From positions 746,501 through 810,500 of the forward strand of contig NC_013173.1 of the NCBI RefSeq assembly GCF_000023225.1: a stretch of 64,000 nt of DNA. Reading direction: 5' to 3'. Source of the stretch: Desulfomicrobium baculatum DSM 4028. Lineage in GTDB: Bacteria; Desulfobacterota; Desulfovibrionia; Desulfovibrionales; Desulfomicrobiaceae. Numbering within the stretch: the stretch's first letter is position 1; each line of letters starts with the position of its first letter. A program made the position numbers and the translations under genes. Under the pieces are notes generated by a model, which did no database searches, was not told where the DNA came from, and saw only the letters and a list, made by a program, of their open reading frames with translations. Shown piece by piece: positions 8,954 to 18,424 of this stretch.

Positions 8954-10549
8954 ATGGGTAGTTTACGCTGGAGGGCATTGCTTGCCGCGTTCGTGATTTT
9001 TTTGGCCTTGATACATGTCCTGCCCTCAATACCTTCGGTTCGGAATTCCTCGCTGGGGGCGCTGCTGCCGGGCGATGAAATCGGCCTTGGTCTTGACCTC
9101 AAAGGCGGGATCCATCTGACTCTGGGCGTCGACCTTGATGCCGCCCTGTCCAATGCCGTCACCAGCATTGGACAGGATCTGCGTCTTGAAGCCAGGGAAA
9201 AGAAAATTCTGGTCCTGCGTCCGCGTCTGCTGGACAGCCGCAGGCTTGAATTCACGCTGCTCAAGCAGGAACAGCGCGCAGAACTCGATGAGCTGCTTGG
9301 CAGCCGGTTTGCCACCATGCAGATCATATCCGCCGAGGATGGCGGAAATGGGCAGCTGCGCTACGTGCTCGGCGTCACCCCGGACTATGTGAAGTATCTC
9401 CAGGATCTGACCATGGATCAGGCCCTCAAAACCATCCGCAACCGCATCGACCAGTTCGGCGTGGCCGAACCCGATATCCGCAAGCAGCAGGGCAACCGCA
9501 TCATCGTGCAGTTGCCTGGTCTTGACGATCCCAAGCGGGCCATCAACATCATCGGCCGCACCGCGCATCTGGAATTCAAGCTGGTCGACGACGGCGCCGA
9601 TGTCCAGGCCGCCGTGGCCGGAACGGTTCCGGCGGAGAGCGAGCTGGCCTACATGCAGGACAAGCGGGGCGTCTCCGAAGTCAAAACGCCCATCGTGCTC
9701 AAATCCGAGGTCGTGCTGACCGGCGAGTACATCACCGACGCCAACGTGCAGTTCGATTCCTACGGACAGGCGTACGTGGGCATGAATTTCAATGCACGCG
9801 GCTCCCGTATTTTCGAAGAAGTGACCGGCGCGAATATCAAAAAGCGTCTGGCCATCGTCCTTGACGGCACGGTGCACTCGGCCCCCGTCATCCAGGACCG
9901 CATCGGCGGCGGCCGCGCATCCATCACCGGCCAGTTCACCACCGAAGAGGCGCATGACCTGGCCGTGGTGCTCAGGGCCGGTTCCCTGCCCGCTCCGGTG
10001 AACATTCTCGAAGAACGCTCGGTCGGTCCTTCCCTCGGACAGGAATCCATCGATAAAGGCATGATGGCCGCATTGATCGGCGGCCTGATGGTGGTGGTCT
10101 TCATGTCGATTTATTATCGCCGGGCCGGCCTCATTGCGGCTTTTGAGATCATCCTCGACGTTTTTCTCATCCTGGCCGGCCTTGCGGCATTTGGCGCCAC
10201 GCTGACCCTGCCCGGCATCGCGGGCATTATCCTGACGCTCGGCATGGCGGTTGATGCCAACGTGCTCATCTACGAACGCATCCGTGAAGAACTCCGGCAC
10301 GGCGAATCCGTGGCCGCAGCGATCAACAACGGCTTCAGCCGGGCGACCCAGACCATTATCGACTCCAACGTGACCACGATCATCGCCGCAGTCATCCTGT
10401 ACCAGTTTGGCACGGGCCCGGTGCGCGGCTTCGCCGTCACCCTGACGCTCGGTATTCTGGCCTCCATGTTCACGGCCATCTTCGTGTCCCGTATCTTCTT
10501 CGACTCCTGGCTGGCCAGACGGCAGCCCGGCACCCAACCGAGCATTTAA
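8954..10549 (+). CDS. secD: Protein translocase subunit SecD
   Basis: SecD and SecF use proton motive force to help preproteins leave the Sec channel. The ATG at 8954 is chosen because AAGGA (8941-8945) is eight bases upstream. In-frame ATGs at 8945 and 8948 and a TTG at 8930 are alternatives. The 531 residues show TM1, the large periplasmic P1 region with GLDLKGGIHLTLGVD, and a C-terminal block of five membrane helices with GMAVDANVLIYERIREE. secF follows after ten bases. Confidence 0.95.
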   Translation: MGSLRWRALLAAFVIFLALIHVLPSIPSVRNSSLGALLPGDEIGLGLDLKGGIHLTLGVDLDAALSNAVTSIGQDLRLEAREKKILVLRPRLLDSRRLEFTLLKQEQRAELDELLGSRFATMQIISAEDGGNGQLRYVLGVTPDYVKYLQDLTMDQALKTIRNRIDQFGVAEPDIRKQQGNRIIVQLPGLDDPKRAINIIGRTAHLEFKLVDDGADVQAAVAGTVPAESELAYMQDKRGVSEVKTPIVLKSEVVLTGEYITDANVQFDSYGQAYVGMNFNARGSRIFEEVTGANIKKRLAIVLDGTVHSAPVIQDRIGGGRASITGQFTTEEAHDLAVVLRAGSLPAPVNILEERSVGPSLGQESIDKGMMAALIGGLMVVVFMSIYYRRAGLIAAFEIILDVFLILAGLAAFGATLTLPGIAGIILTLGMAVDANVLIYERIREELRHGESVAAAINNGFSRATQTIIDSNVTTIIAAVILYQFGTGPVRGFAVTLTLGILASMFTAIFVSRIFFDSWLARRQPGTQPSI

Positions 10550-10559
10550 GGAGCAGATC

Positions 10560-11633
10560 ATGTCCTTTGAAATTATCAAACGCGACACAAACATCGACTT
10601 TGTCGGGATGCGTAAGTACGCGTATGTCCTTTCCGCCGCGCTGCTTCTGGCCGGGTTTCTGTCCCTTCTCGTCAAGGGCGGTCCACAATACGGCATCGAT
10701 TTCGCCGGCGGCTTCAATGTTCAGGTCAAATTCAGTCAGTCCGTCGAACTGGACAAAATCCGCATGGCTCTCGACAGCCCTGCCCTGACGGGTCTTGTGG
10801 TCCAGGATTTCGGCGATGTCGGGGACAATGAGGTCCTGTTGCGCGCGTCCTTTTCCGAGCAGAGCGCCAATGAGGTCCGTGAAGCCGTTGAAAGCGGGCT
10901 TGAATCCGCCTTTCCCGGGGTGACCCATGAAATTCAGCGCCTGGAAATGGTCGGCCCCAAGGTGGGCGCAGATCTGCGGGAGAAAGCCCTGGAGGCTATC
11001 TTCTATGCGGTTCTGCTCATTGCCACCTACATATCCGGTCGTTTCGAGCAGAAGTGGATGGTCGCAGGCCTCATGGCCGCAGGCCTGGCTTCGGTCGTCT
11101 ACGTTCTTGATCTGCTCAATGCGCCCACAAGCCTGTCCGTGATCGTGGCGACCATCGCCGCCCTGGTATTGTGTGTTGTGTTGCGGCTCAAATATGCTCT
11201 TGGGGCCATCGTAGCCCTCATCCATGACGTCATGATCCCGCTGGGGCTTTTCTCCTTGCTCAACAAGGATGTCGACCTGACCATCATCGCGGCACTCTTG
11301 ACCATTGTCGGCTACTCCCTGAACGACACCATCATCATCTACGACCGCATCCGCGAAAATATCCGGGCCAAGGTTTCGCCGTCCCTTGACGTCGTCATCA
11401 ACAAGTCGGTCAACCAGACCATGTCCCGCACGCTCATCACTGCCGGCACGACCTTTGTGGCGGTGTTTTCCCTGTATATCTTCGGTGGCGGGGTCATTCA
11501 TGATTTTGCCTTGACCATGCTGGTCGGCGTGGTCGCCGGAACCTATTCGTCCGTTTTCGTGGGCGCTCCGATCCTGGCCTTCTTCAAGCCCCGCATCGAT
11601 CTCGAAGAGCGTGTGGAACAGGCTGCGGCTTAA
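10560..11633 (+). CDS. secF: Protein translocase subunit SecF
   Basis: The 357-residue partner of SecD begins with an N-terminal cytoplasmic segment and TM1, then GIDFAGGFNVQVKF (the D4-like motif), a small periplasmic domain, and five C-terminal helices with GYSLNDTIIIYDRIREN (the D5/D6 region). AAGGAGCAG stands just before the ATG. It ends the yajC-secDF group with a textbook terminator. Confidence 0.96.
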   Translation: MSFEIIKRDTNIDFVGMRKYAYVLSAALLLAGFLSLLVKGGPQYGIDFAGGFNVQVKFSQSVELDKIRMALDSPALTGLVVQDFGDVGDNEVLLRASFSEQSANEVREAVESGLESAFPGVTHEIQRLEMVGPKVGADLREKALEAIFYAVLLIATYISGRFEQKWMVAGLMAAGLASVVYVLDLLNAPTSLSVIVATIAALVLCVVLRLKYALGAIVALIHDVMIPLGLFSLLNKDVDLTIIAALLTIVGYSLNDTIIIYDRIRENIRAKVSPSLDVVINKSVNQTMSRTLITAGTTFVAVFSLYIFGGGVIHDFALTMLVGVVAGTYSSVFVGAPILAFFKPRIDLEERVEQAAA

Positions 11634-11661
11634 TTGGGTTCTTATCCTTTTGGCTCGTAAC

Positions 11662-11690
11662 AGGCGCTCTTCGGAGCGCCTTTTTTTTAT
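11662..11690 (+). terminator. Intrinsic terminator after secF
   Basis: A perfect eight-pair stem (AGGCGCTC 11662-11669, GAGCGCCT 11674-11681) with a TTCG tetraloop is followed by an uninterrupted run of seven more T. Confidence 0.95.
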
Positions 11691-12001
11691 ATCGTAATTT
11701 CGGGTTGTTGTGATTTATCTTAAGCAAGCTGTCGGCAGGGGCGTGGTTTGCGAGCGTATCGTTTGTGAAATTATGAACATAATGACGGGGTTTGGGAGGG
11801 GGATTTACGAGAAAATCAGGTGAAAAATGTGACAAAAGGAGCAAAGCCGGCGCTGAAAATTCTAGATTTGCCTTTTTCCTCGAAACAGTGATAGGCGAAG
11901 CGATCTTTAGAAACGAGCTTTGTCTGGGGTTGAAATCCGATAACTACTCGGAAAATTTCAGTTTAGTGTCATTTTTTTACAATGGGAGAAAGGGAGGATT
12001 T
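11691..12001. other. Intergenic region ahead of the TauE/SafE gene
   Basis: About 310 AT-rich bases without a convincing gene. The frame of the downstream exporter stays open back to 11792 but has no ribosome site or signal-like start there. Promoter elements are likely, but no convincing pair stands out. The last bases hold the GGGAGGA ribosome site of the exporter (11993-11999). Confidence 0.5.
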
Positions 12002-13243
12002 ATGTCAAAACGTTTTCGTGTCCTGGTCTTGTCCGCTCTGTTTGTACTCGTGAGCGTTGTCGGCCCCCTCTGGGCTCAGGAAGCCGCCGCGCCGGCCGCG
12101 ACGCAGACAGAAGTAGCCGCACAGGCCGCTGCAGCTCCTGAAGCGCCCAAGGCTGCCGCCACCGGTTCCAAGTTGGAGAAGGCTATCGCCATGGCTCCCG
12201 TTGGCACTGAAGCCGGCCAGATCGATCCGGCCAAGCCCGCAGGATTTCTCGGCATCCCCGGGGCTCCCCAGATCAATCCCATCATTGCGCTGCTGTGGGC
12301 GGTGTGGGTAGGCTGGATTTTCTCCACTGTCGGCGCTTTCGGCGGCGTCATGGCCGGTGTCGGCCATGTGACGGTTTTCGGCCTGGGTGCCTACGCCAAG
12401 GGCTTCAAGTCCACCGCGCCCGACCTGAACAAGACCGTGACCGACTCCATCCGCGCTTCCAACCAGTTCCTGGTAGGTCTGTCCGCACTTATTTCTTCCA
12501 TCAACTATGGGAAGATGGGACGCCTTGTGTTGCCGCTGGGCCTGGCTCTGGGCGCAGGCTCCCTGCTCGGCGCCTGGGGTTCCGCGACCCTGTCCGCCGG
12601 CAAGGTGTCTTTCTCCGCATACCAGGGATGGTTCGGTTTCTTCGTTCTGGCTCTGGGCTGCTACCTGTTCTGGGAGACCTCTCCTGCCGGTCAGGCCAAA
12701 AAGGTCAAGGCCAAGCAGGCCGCCCAGGCTTTTGAAGCCGCTGTGAAGGCCCAGAAGACCGGCGGCGGCCCCGCCCCGACCGGCGTCAAGATTCTCGGTA
12801 TCACCTTTTCCAAGGTTCAGTTCACGTTCTGCGGCGTCGAGTTCAGCTTCAATCCCGTTCTGCCCGTGGTCGGCGGCGTCGTCATCTCCGCTCTGGCGGC
12901 CTTCCTGGGTGTCGGCGGCGGCTTTCTGCTGGTGCCCTTCCTGACCAGCATCACCCAGCTGCCCATGTACCTGGCTGCCGGCACCTCCGCCCTGGCCGTT
13001 CTGGTCAGCATGATCACCAGTATCCTGACCCTCATGACCAAGGGTACCCCCGTTGATTGGGTCCTGATCGGTACGGAAATGGTTGGCGTCGCCATCGGCT
13101 CCATTGTCGGCCCGCATACGTCCAAGTATTTTTCCGACAAGCTGCTGAAGCGTCTGTTCATCGTCCTTGCCTTCTATGTGGGCATTGACTATGTTTTGAA
13201 GGGTTTCTTTAACATCCGTGTTATCGAAATGCTGTTCGGCTAG
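12002..13243 (+). CDS. TauE/SafE (DUF81) family anion exporter
   Basis: The start at ATG 12002 is set by GGGAGGATTT just upstream and by a clear signal-like N-terminus ending in PLWAQ. The 413-residue protein has an alanine-rich linker (about 26-60), then two sets of membrane helices. The C-terminal half carries the DUF81 repeat FLGVGGGFLLVPFLTS. A cytoplasmic KVKAKQAAQAFEAAVKAQK segment lies between the halves. TauE/SafE proteins export sulfite, sulfoacetate or related organosulfonates. The substrate here is not shown, but sulfite is plausible for a sulfate reducer. The next gene begins just nine bases after its terminator. Confidence 0.85.
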   Translation: MSKRFRVLVLSALFVLVSVVGPLWAQEAAAPAATQTEVAAQAAAAPEAPKAAATGSKLEKAIAMAPVGTEAGQIDPAKPAGFLGIPGAPQINPIIALLWAVWVGWIFSTVGAFGGVMAGVGHVTVFGLGAYAKGFKSTAPDLNKTVTDSIRASNQFLVGLSALISSINYGKMGRLVLPLGLALGAGSLLGAWGSATLSAGKVSFSAYQGWFGFFVLALGCYLFWETSPAGQAKKVKAKQAAQAFEAAVKAQKTGGGPAPTGVKILGITFSKVQFTFCGVEFSFNPVLPVVGGVVISALAAFLGVGGGFLLVPFLTSITQLPMYLAAGTSALAVLVSMITSILTLMTKGTPVDWVLIGTEMVGVAIGSIVGPHTSKYFSDKLLKRLFIVLAFYVGIDYVLKGFFNIRVIEMLFG

Positions 13244-13271
13244 GCGCCACATACTCAAAACGAACTCACCC

Positions 13272-13302
13272 AATGGCCCCGGCTTTGTCGGGGCCATTTT
13301 TG
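13272..13302 (+). terminator. Intrinsic terminator after the TauE/SafE gene
   Basis: A ten-pair stem (AATGGCCCCG 13272-13281, CGGGGCCATT 13289-13298) is followed by TTTTGTT. It ends only nine bases before the ATG of the next gene. Confidence 0.88.
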
Positions 13303-13306
13303 TTGC

Positions 13307-13966
13307 ATGGAAACATTACGTAATATTCTCTTGATGATGGACCCCCTGTTCATTTGGGGATTTCGCCTGTTCGACCACCCCTGGGGCGGCTTTATGGCCG
13401 GCCTGGCCGTGCTGAGTCTGCTCTGCGTGGTCACGGGGGATTTCACATCGCATCTGGCCCGCAGGCTCAACCGCAAGGTGTACGGCAAATACCGTGATGA
13501 GATGGTCCGCCAGCACAACCTCTCCGTGGAGGCTTTGAAGCATTCCGACAAGGATGCATACAAGGCCGTCAACAGACAGGCGCACGAGGCCTTCGGAAAG
13601 TATTTTTTCAGCCAGGCCGGGGCGTTTACCCTGTCCATCTGGCCGCTGCCTTTCGCCATGGCCTGGCTGGACATCCGTTTCGGGGGCATTCCGATAACGT
13701 TGCCTTTCTCGGTGCCGGGCGTCGGAGACAGCGTTTTTTATCCGTTTTTCTTTTTTCCCATATACATTGCCTTGCGGATTCTCTACGGGAGAATAATGTG
13801 CCGTTTTCCATTCTATCAGCGCATCCTGGGCTGGAGCAAGCACGGTAACGACACGCAGATGGTTCCCTTCATGGATTTGCTCAAGCCTTCGGCTGGCGAA
13901 TCCCCCGGGAAAGCGGAAGGGGATCTGCCGCCCGCGAGCGAGCACAAGGATGCACCGCGAACATGA
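13307..13966 (+). CDS. Membrane protein with EMC3/DUF106-like layout
   Basis: A 219-residue protein of unknown role. Seen: one membrane helix at about 25-45, a charged helical cytoplasmic stretch (about 48-100, rich in K, R, E and Q), a second helix near 104-122, and a third near 143-165, then a hydrophilic tail. This spacing and the LPF...PG loop before the third helix resemble DUF106/EMC3/TMCO1 proteins of the YidC/Oxa1 insertase superfamily. That is my inference from pattern, not a confirmed match. No good ribosome site precedes the ATG at 13307, and 13334 is an alternative. It lies between the exporter and a second protein of unknown role. Confidence 0.7.
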   Translation: METLRNILLMMDPLFIWGFRLFDHPWGGFMAGLAVLSLLCVVTGDFTSHLARRLNRKVYGKYRDEMVRQHNLSVEALKHSDKDAYKAVNRQAHEAFGKYFFSQAGAFTLSIWPLPFAMAWLDIRFGGIPITLPFSVPGVGDSVFYPFFFFPIYIALRILYGRIMCRFPFYQRILGWSKHGNDTQMVPFMDLLKPSAGESPGKAEGDLPPASEHKDAPRT

Positions 13967-14048
13967 TCGCGCCGCGTCGCGGCAGCGCTCCGGCATGGGC
14001 CGCGTTCTCGCGGAAACGCCGCCTGGTGGATGTGGCGAAGGGAGATAG

Positions 14049-15749
14049 ATGATGCGACAGTCAGGACTTTTTTCGCACTGGAGTTTCGAGTCGTTCGCAC
14101 CCGGATCGATCCCCCGGCCCAAATACAATGCCTTTTGCCGGATACATCGTCAGGCCGGCATCTGTTTCGAGCTCCTGGCCCACTTCGAGGACTTGTCCAT
14201 GGGCGGCTCCGTGGTCGACTGGTGCCGGGTTTCGGGATTGGCGAATCAACTGAGCGCCGCCATCCGCGATCTTGTGGACCAGTTGCAGGTCATGAACCCG
14301 GTGGAATTCATGGACGCCCACGACTGGGTCGCGAAACTCAGTTTTTATACCCGCCTGTCCACCGAACACGCGCCCACGCCCGCCAACCCTCCGTATCTGC
14401 TGCCGCTGGATTCGCCGGAGGGCAGCGCCTCCTTTTCCTGGATTTCAAAGCATATTGGCCCTTCGCAAGCCGGTCCGGTTCTCGTGCTCACGCCATCGCT
14501 GTACCAGTATTTCATCGAAGCCAACGACATGCGTCACGGGCTTGACGAATTGCTGCGCCTGTTGGACCTGACAAACGTTGACGCCACCGACGAGCTTGGC
14601 GGCCGTGCACGCGATCTGATTCGCGGGGGATCGCTGCCGCAACGGCTGCTCACCGAAATGGAGATTGCGGCTGTGGAGCTTGCCCCGGGCGGGAAGTTTC
14701 TGGAGATTAGGGTTTTTGCCGGCAACGGGGCCGATGCCGTCATGATTGGCGAGTACGGGGGAGTGCGCCCCCTGGAGTTCATCGCGGCGTGGCTCGAAGC
14801 CGTGGCCTGCAAATTTTCGCCCTCTGCGCTGGCCTTGCGCCTTTCCCAGGGGCTCGCCGACGAGGAACACCTGTTGACCGTGGCCGTCTTTCCTGCGGCC
14901 ACGGTCTCGGACACAAAAAACTGCGCCCTGTGGGAAGGCGTCCCCGATGCCACGGCTCTGGTAGCGCGACTGGATCAGATTCTGCCCCGCGTCACCACGC
15001 TGCATGTCTTCAAGGCGCAGGGCGAGGCCTTGCGTCCAGAGCATTGCCGCTCCCTGCACGATCTGATCTGCTTGTGCATGGAACGCGGGCTGGCCCAGAT
15101 TTTCGCCTTTGCCGGGGAACCCGCCCGCGGCCTGGCCGGGATCAAGCAGTTGCGCCTGGAGATTCCCGTGGTCATCAACATCTTCAATCTGGGCGGGGGG
15201 CTTTTCCCGTCGGCGGCGGAACGGGCCGTGATCTCCATGGAGGACGTCCGTTCCATTCCCGCCTGGTCCCTGCTCCTGGGGCTGGTCTGTCCGGCCGTGT
15301 CCTGGTCGGGCGCACGGCACGAAGAGACGCCGCTGGTTCCTCATTACAGCAGCTACGCGGTTCTTTCCCAGTTTTTCATGCATTGTACCCTGCGCCTTGA
15401 GCAGAATTTGTATGTGGCGGAATGCTCGTGCGAGGATGGCGTGGAGAAGTACGTCCAGTTCCGGTTCAAGGGCGGGACCGGAACCAAGGTGCAACGGCGG
15501 AGCAGGCTGGAGATCATGCGGCTGATTCTTGAAGGAGAGGGCTTCGCGGTCGATTCCTGCGGGGATTATCTGGAGGCCGTGCGCAGCGGCGAGGAAGACG
15601 TCTTCCTGCAACGCAATCTGGTTTGTCTGGGGCTGCTCATGGCCTGGGTGCAGGCGTCCGGAGTGGAAGCCCTGGGGAGCATGACCCCCGTGCAGGGACG
15701 CGACCTTTTCCGCGACGTGTTTGCCGACTCCCTCTCCGATCCGAATTAG
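14049..15749 (+). CDS. Large protein resembling the C-terminal half of PEP/pyruvate-binding proteins
   Basis: A 566-residue soluble protein starting at ATG 14049, with GAAGGGAG just upstream. I recall the same end module in deltaproteobacterial PEP/pyruvate-binding (pyruvate, water dikinase-like) proteins: a block around residues 375-420 with NIFNLGGGLFPSA and WSLLLGLVCPAVSWSG, then YVQFRFKGGTG and RSRLEIMRLILEGEGF toward the C-terminus. The N-terminal 100 residues resemble the front of those proteins, but I see no glycine-rich ATP-grasp region. It may therefore be a regulator or a cut-down member. Function unknown. It follows the DUF106-like gene by 82 bases. Confidence 0.7.
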   Translation: MMRQSGLFSHWSFESFAPGSIPRPKYNAFCRIHRQAGICFELLAHFEDLSMGGSVVDWCRVSGLANQLSAAIRDLVDQLQVMNPVEFMDAHDWVAKLSFYTRLSTEHAPTPANPPYLLPLDSPEGSASFSWISKHIGPSQAGPVLVLTPSLYQYFIEANDMRHGLDELLRLLDLTNVDATDELGGRARDLIRGGSLPQRLLTEMEIAAVELAPGGKFLEIRVFAGNGADAVMIGEYGGVRPLEFIAAWLEAVACKFSPSALALRLSQGLADEEHLLTVAVFPAATVSDTKNCALWEGVPDATALVARLDQILPRVTTLHVFKAQGEALRPEHCRSLHDLICLCMERGLAQIFAFAGEPARGLAGIKQLRLEIPVVINIFNLGGGLFPSAAERAVISMEDVRSIPAWSLLLGLVCPAVSWSGARHEETPLVPHYSSYAVLSQFFMHCTLRLEQNLYVAECSCEDGVEKYVQFRFKGGTGTKVQRRSRLEIMRLILEGEGFAVDSCGDYLEAVRSGEEDVFLQRNLVCLGLLMAWVQASGVEALGSMTPVQGRDLFRDVFADSLSDPN

Positions 15750-15816
15750 CCCCGGGTTCAGATCCGGTCCTTTCCCGGGACCGGCCGAATTCCGTTTGGA
15801 CCTCCCGGGGGGAGGG

Positions 15817-17400
15817 CTAGTCCTTGCGGAAGTGGCAGCCGCGGCTGGTCTTGTTGCGCAGTGCCGCCGTAGTCACGATATAGGCGGTCTGGCAGCCATG
15901 AAAGAGGTCCACCGACTCCTTGCAGACGCGGATGGATTTGTAGAAGGAGTGCAGCCTCTTGTTCAGGTTGCGCAGATCCTCGAAGGCCCGTTCCAGGCGC
16001 GGGGTGGTGCGCATGATGCCCATGTAGTTCCACATGGTGTGGCGGATGGTCGCCCAGTCCTGATTGATGAGAGCCGGGTCCTCCATCTCGGTCCTGCCTG
16101 AGGTGATCCAGTCTGCGATGGAATCCTGCAGGCGCCGGCAGAGCTGAGTCGATCCCTCATAGCGTTCATGGATGTCTTTAGCCGCGTTCATGCCCCATAA
16201 CAATCCTTCCAAAAGCGATGTCGATGCCAGCCGGTTGGCTCCGTGCACGCCCGTGCAGGCGATCTCGCCGGCCGCATAGAGCCCGTCGAGGGTGCTTCGC
16301 CCTCTGTTGTCGACCAGCACTCCCCCGCAGGAATAATGCGCCGCAGGCACCACCGGGATGGGGTTCTTGCTCATGTCCACCCCGACTTCCTTGCACTTTT
16401 GGTGGATGGTCGGAAAGCGTTTGTCCAGATCCTGGTCCACGTAGTTGGCCGCGTCCAGAAACACGCAATCCTCTCCGGTTTTCAGCAATTCGTCGACGAT
16501 GGCCCTGGTCACGATGTCGCGGGGGGCCAGTTCCATGCGCTCGTCGTAGCGGGCCATGAAGCGCTCGCCCTTGGCGTTGAAGAGGCGGGCGCCCTCGCCG
16601 CGAACGGCTTCGGAGATGAGAAATTTGCGGTCCGCGCGGTGAAAAAGGGAGGTGGGGTGAAACTGGATGTATTCCAGGTTCATGACCGTTGCCCCGGCAC
16701 GGTGGGCCATGGCCATGCCCGAGCCGATGGAGGCCGAGGTGTTGGTCGTGTGCAGGAATATCTGTCCCAGGCCACCGGTGCACAGGACCGTGTAATCGGC
16801 CAGGATGGTATTGGGTTCGTTTGTCTCCGCATTGAAAACGTAGGCGCCGACGCACTGGTTATTGAGCTGGTAGCGGAATTCGAGTTTGGTGGAGTGGTGG
16901 CGCGTGGCCAAAAGGTCGATGGCGGTCCGGTTGTAGAGGATGCGGATATTGGGATGGATCAGCACCTCCTTGACCAGGCTGTCCTGGATGGCCCGTCCGG
17001 TGTAGTCCGCGCAGGTCAGGATGCGATGCACAGCATGGCCACCCTCTTTGGTCAGATACCAGTCCCCCTGCTCCGTGCGGTCAAAAGGCACCTGCACGCG
17101 CTCGAAGAGGATCTTCTCCACCGCCCTCGGGCCGTCTTCGCACAGATGGCGCACCGCCGGTTCGTAGTTGTATTCCCAGCCGGCAGTGCCGATATCCTTG
17201 GCCAGTTTTTCCGGAGAGTCCTCGTTGCTGGTGTAGACGATGCCGCCCTGGGCCAGGGCGGTGTTGCCGTTGTCCAGAGAGGCTCCCGAAGAGAGCAGGG
17301 TCACTTCGTGTCCCTTGTCGGCCAGACAAATGGCTGCGGTGCAGCCGGCGATTCCGGAACCGATGACCAGGACTTCGGTCTTCATGCGGGTGGGGGTCAT
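15817..17400 (-). CDS. nadB: L-aspartate oxidase
   Basis: NadB oxidises L-aspartate to iminoaspartate with an FAD cofactor; fumarate can serve as acceptor in anaerobes. The 527 residues begin with the FAD loop VIGSGIAGCTAAI (about 10-22). They contain QGGIVYTS, the HPTSLF substrate region, SEAVRGEGARL with the catalytic arginine, and YSCGGVLVD near the end. AGGAAA stands seven bases before the ATG at 17400. It is the last gene of the nadC-nadA-nadB unit, ten bases after nadA. Confidence 0.96.
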   Translation of the reverse strand: MTPTRMKTEVLVIGSGIAGCTAAICLADKGHEVTLLSSGASLDNGNTALAQGGIVYTSNEDSPEKLAKDIGTAGWEYNYEPAVRHLCEDGPRAVEKILFERVQVPFDRTEQGDWYLTKEGGHAVHRILTCADYTGRAIQDSLVKEVLIHPNIRILYNRTAIDLLATRHHSTKLEFRYQLNNQCVGAYVFNAETNEPNTILADYTVLCTGGLGQIFLHTTNTSASIGSGMAMAHRAGATVMNLEYIQFHPTSLFHRADRKFLISEAVRGEGARLFNAKGERFMARYDERMELAPRDIVTRAIVDELLKTGEDCVFLDAANYVDQDLDKRFPTIHQKCKEVGVDMSKNPIPVVPAAHYSCGGVLVDNRGRSTLDGLYAAGEIACTGVHGANRLASTSLLEGLLWGMNAAKDIHERYEGSTQLCRRLQDSIADWITSGRTEMEDPALINQDWATIRHTMWNYMGIMRTTPRLERAFEDLRNLNKRLHSFYKSIRVCKESVDLFHGCQTAYIVTTAALRNKTSRGCHFRKD

Positions 17401-17410
17401 GATGAATTTC

Positions 17411-18424
17411 CTAACTGCAGGCGGTCAACATGCGCTCAAGGGCGAGGCGCGCGGGCCGGGCTATGTGTTCCTCGACCCGAACCGGCTGGGCGGTGCCGAG
17501 TTCCTGCAACATGCGGGAAAGGTTTGCTTCGGTGACCTTGGCCATGTTCGAGCACAGCGCCGTGCGCAGGGGCCGGATGGTCTTGTCGGGATGTCTGGCT
17601 GCCAGGCGGTTGACCAGGCTGAACTCCGTTCCGACATACACAGTGCTGCCGCTTGGAGCCTCGGCCACGGCCTTGATCAGGTAGGTGGTCGATCCCGCTC
17701 CGTCGGCCATGCCGACGACTTCCGGGTCGCATTCGGGATGGACGTAGATCAATGCGTGCGGATCTTCCGCGCGGATGGCGCTGATCTGTCCGGGGTGAAA
17801 TTTGGCATGGACGGCGCACAGTCCCGGCCACAGGTACAGCTGGCGCGAGGGGTCGGCCGCGGGAACGAAGCGGCCCTGGCCGCGAATGTCGAGCCGCTCG
17901 ATCCGGTTCTCGTCCAGGCCGAGGATGCGGGCTGTGTTGCGGCCAAGGTTGGCGTCGGGCAGAAAGAGGACTCCGTCCCCCTGCCTAAGCGCCCAGCGCA
18001 GCATGGTCGGGGCGTTGGCCGAGGTGCATACGCTGCCGCCATGATTGCCGCAAACGGCCTTCACCGCGGCGGAGGAGTTGACGTAGGTCAGGGGGATGAT
18101 GCGCGCGCCGCCCCTGTTCAGCCGCGCGAGGACCTCCTCGGCCAGGGGGGCGGGAACCATATTGGCCATGACGCAGCTTGCTCCAAGGTCGGGTATGTGC
18201 ACTTTTTGTTCCGGCCGGGCCAGGATGGCTGCCGTTTCAGCCATGAAATGCACCCCGCAGAACACAATATGCTGCGCCTCAAGGCCTTTGATGTGCCGGG
18301 CCAGTTCCAGGGAATCTCCCAGTATGTCGGCGTGCCGGACAACGTCGTCGGCCTGGTAGTGATGGGCGAGGATGCACAGCTTTTTGCCGAGCCTGGCCCT
18401 GATGGCGGAAATTTCTTTGTTCAT
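17411..18424 (-). CDS. nadA: Quinolinate synthase
   Basis: NadA condenses iminoaspartate with dihydroxyacetone phosphate to quinolinate using a 4Fe-4S cluster. The 337-residue protein shows LAHHYQADDVVRHADILGDS and the three expected cluster cysteines in FCGVHFMAET, HPECDPEV and LCSNMAKVT. Its ATG overlaps the nadC stop as ATGA, so translation is probably coupled. Confidence 0.97.
   Translation of the reverse strand: MNKEISAIRARLGKKLCILAHHYQADDVVRHADILGDSLELARHIKGLEAQHIVFCGVHFMAETAAILARPEQKVHIPDLGASCVMANMVPAPLAEEVLARLNRGGARIIPLTYVNSSAAVKAVCGNHGGSVCTSANAPTMLRWALRQGDGVLFLPDANLGRNTARILGLDENRIERLDIRGQGRFVPAADPSRQLYLWPGLCAVHAKFHPGQISAIRAEDPHALIYVHPECDPEVVGMADGAGSTTYLIKAVAEAPSGSTVYVGTEFSLVNRLAARHPDKTIRPLRTALCSNMAKVTEANLSRMLQELGTAQPVRVEEHIARPARLALERMLTACS

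Noticed and set aside
9026-10717. Long open frame on the minus strand opposite secD
   Set aside because: It mirrors the codon bias of a GC-rich real gene, has repeated low-complexity residues (H, G, D) and no family resemblance; secD is certain.
11820-11910. Possible riboswitch or structured leader ahead of the TauE/SafE gene
   Set aside because: The AGCAAAGCC-like segment recalls c-di-GMP riboswitches, but the required flanking stems and bases are not there.
16243-17535. 430-codon plus-strand frame opposite nadB
   Set aside because: Antisense to a clear L-aspartate oxidase gene; composition typical of a shadow frame.
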